Shown here piece after piece: positions 5,937 to 5,988 of a stretch of DNA of 5,988 bases. The notes under the pieces are model-generated. The model was given only the letters and a program-made list of their open reading frames with translations, had not been told where the DNA came from and did not search any database. A program made the translations under genes and the position numbers. The stretch spans positions 1 to 5,988 of the forward strand of contig JAPKDE010000161.1 in assembly GCA_028822675.1 (NCBI GenBank), in the 5' to 3' direction. Within the stretch, counting starts at the first letter, position 1; each line of letters begins with the position of its first letter. Source of the DNA: Dehalococcoidia bacterium. GTDB taxonomy: Bacteria > Chloroflexota > Dehalococcoidia > UBA3495.

Positions 5937-5988
5937 ATGACCGAGCAAGAGTTCGTGCAGGTAGCTCAGACTGGAGACCTATCCCCAG
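5937..5988 (+). CDS. N-terminus of a probable Rieske [2Fe-2S] ferredoxin-like protein (cut by window end)
   Basis: ATG at 5937 opens a frame that runs off the window after 17 codons: MTEQEFVQVAQTGDLSP. GGAGA at 5924-5928 gives a ribosome site 8 bases upstream. The pattern F-V-x-V-A-x-x-x-D-L-x-P is typical of the first strand of Rieske ferredoxins and of Rieske components of ring-hydroxylating oxygenases. In those proteins it is followed by G-x-x-x-x-V and, later, by the C-x-H and C-x2-H cluster ligands, which lie outside this window. The gene is divergent from the CoA-transferase operon and may share its regulation. The start is well supported; the family call rests on a short segment only. 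Confidence 0.55.
   Translation, partial: MTEQEFVQVAQTGDLSP

Overview
The window is a piece of a bacterial chromosome given over to acyl-CoA and oxygenase chemistry. It holds a hot-dog fold protein cut off by the left edge, a luciferase-like flavin monooxygenase gene interrupted by an in-frame TGA, a three-gene minus-strand operon (double-domain CaiB/BaiF CoA-transferase, then a thiolase-superfamily protein, then a stand-alone Zn-ribbon/OB-fold DUF35 protein), and the first codons of a plus-strand gene that looks like a Rieske-type ferredoxin. Together, LLM-class flavin enzymes, fused family III CoA-transferases, thiolase-DUF35 pairs and Rieske proteins suggest an uncultured degrader of recalcitrant organic compounds. 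SAR202-like Chloroflexota or an actinobacterial or proteobacterial degrader would fit. This is inference from gene content only; no taxonomic marker is present.

Layout. Bases 1-350 (+) are the hot-dog protein and 394-1332 (+) the interrupted flavin monooxygenase, 43 bp apart and probably co-transcribed. They converge, with only 27 bp between stop codons, on the minus-strand operon, which reads from right to left: CoA-transferase (5540-3111), thiolase-like protein (3031-1847) and DUF35 protein (1842-1360). The first intergenic gap of that operon is an old, diverged tandem duplication that creates a 17-codon mini-ORF. The second gap is 4 bp and suggests translational coupling. Bases 5541-5936 form an AT-richer divergent regulatory region with direct repeats, a TATAAT promoter and a candidate attenuator leading into the Rieske-like gene at 5937 (+).

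How the genes may work together. The thiolase-like protein has no cysteine at the nucleophile position. It carries tyrosines at about 295 and 346, where related enzymes have catalytic histidines. That pattern, with a DUF35 partner gene immediately downstream, matches the Ltp2-ChsH2(DUF35) aldolase that cleaves the steroid side chain, so the pair is better read as a retro-aldolase than as a thiolase. The CoA-transferase-like protein would be expected to supply the CoA thioester, but both of its domains appear to lack the catalytic aspartate of the family, which leaves its activity open. The flavin monooxygenase, the hot-dog protein (hydratase-like) and the Rieske protein would suit oxidation and hydration steps around such a pathway. 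The substrate cannot be named from this window.
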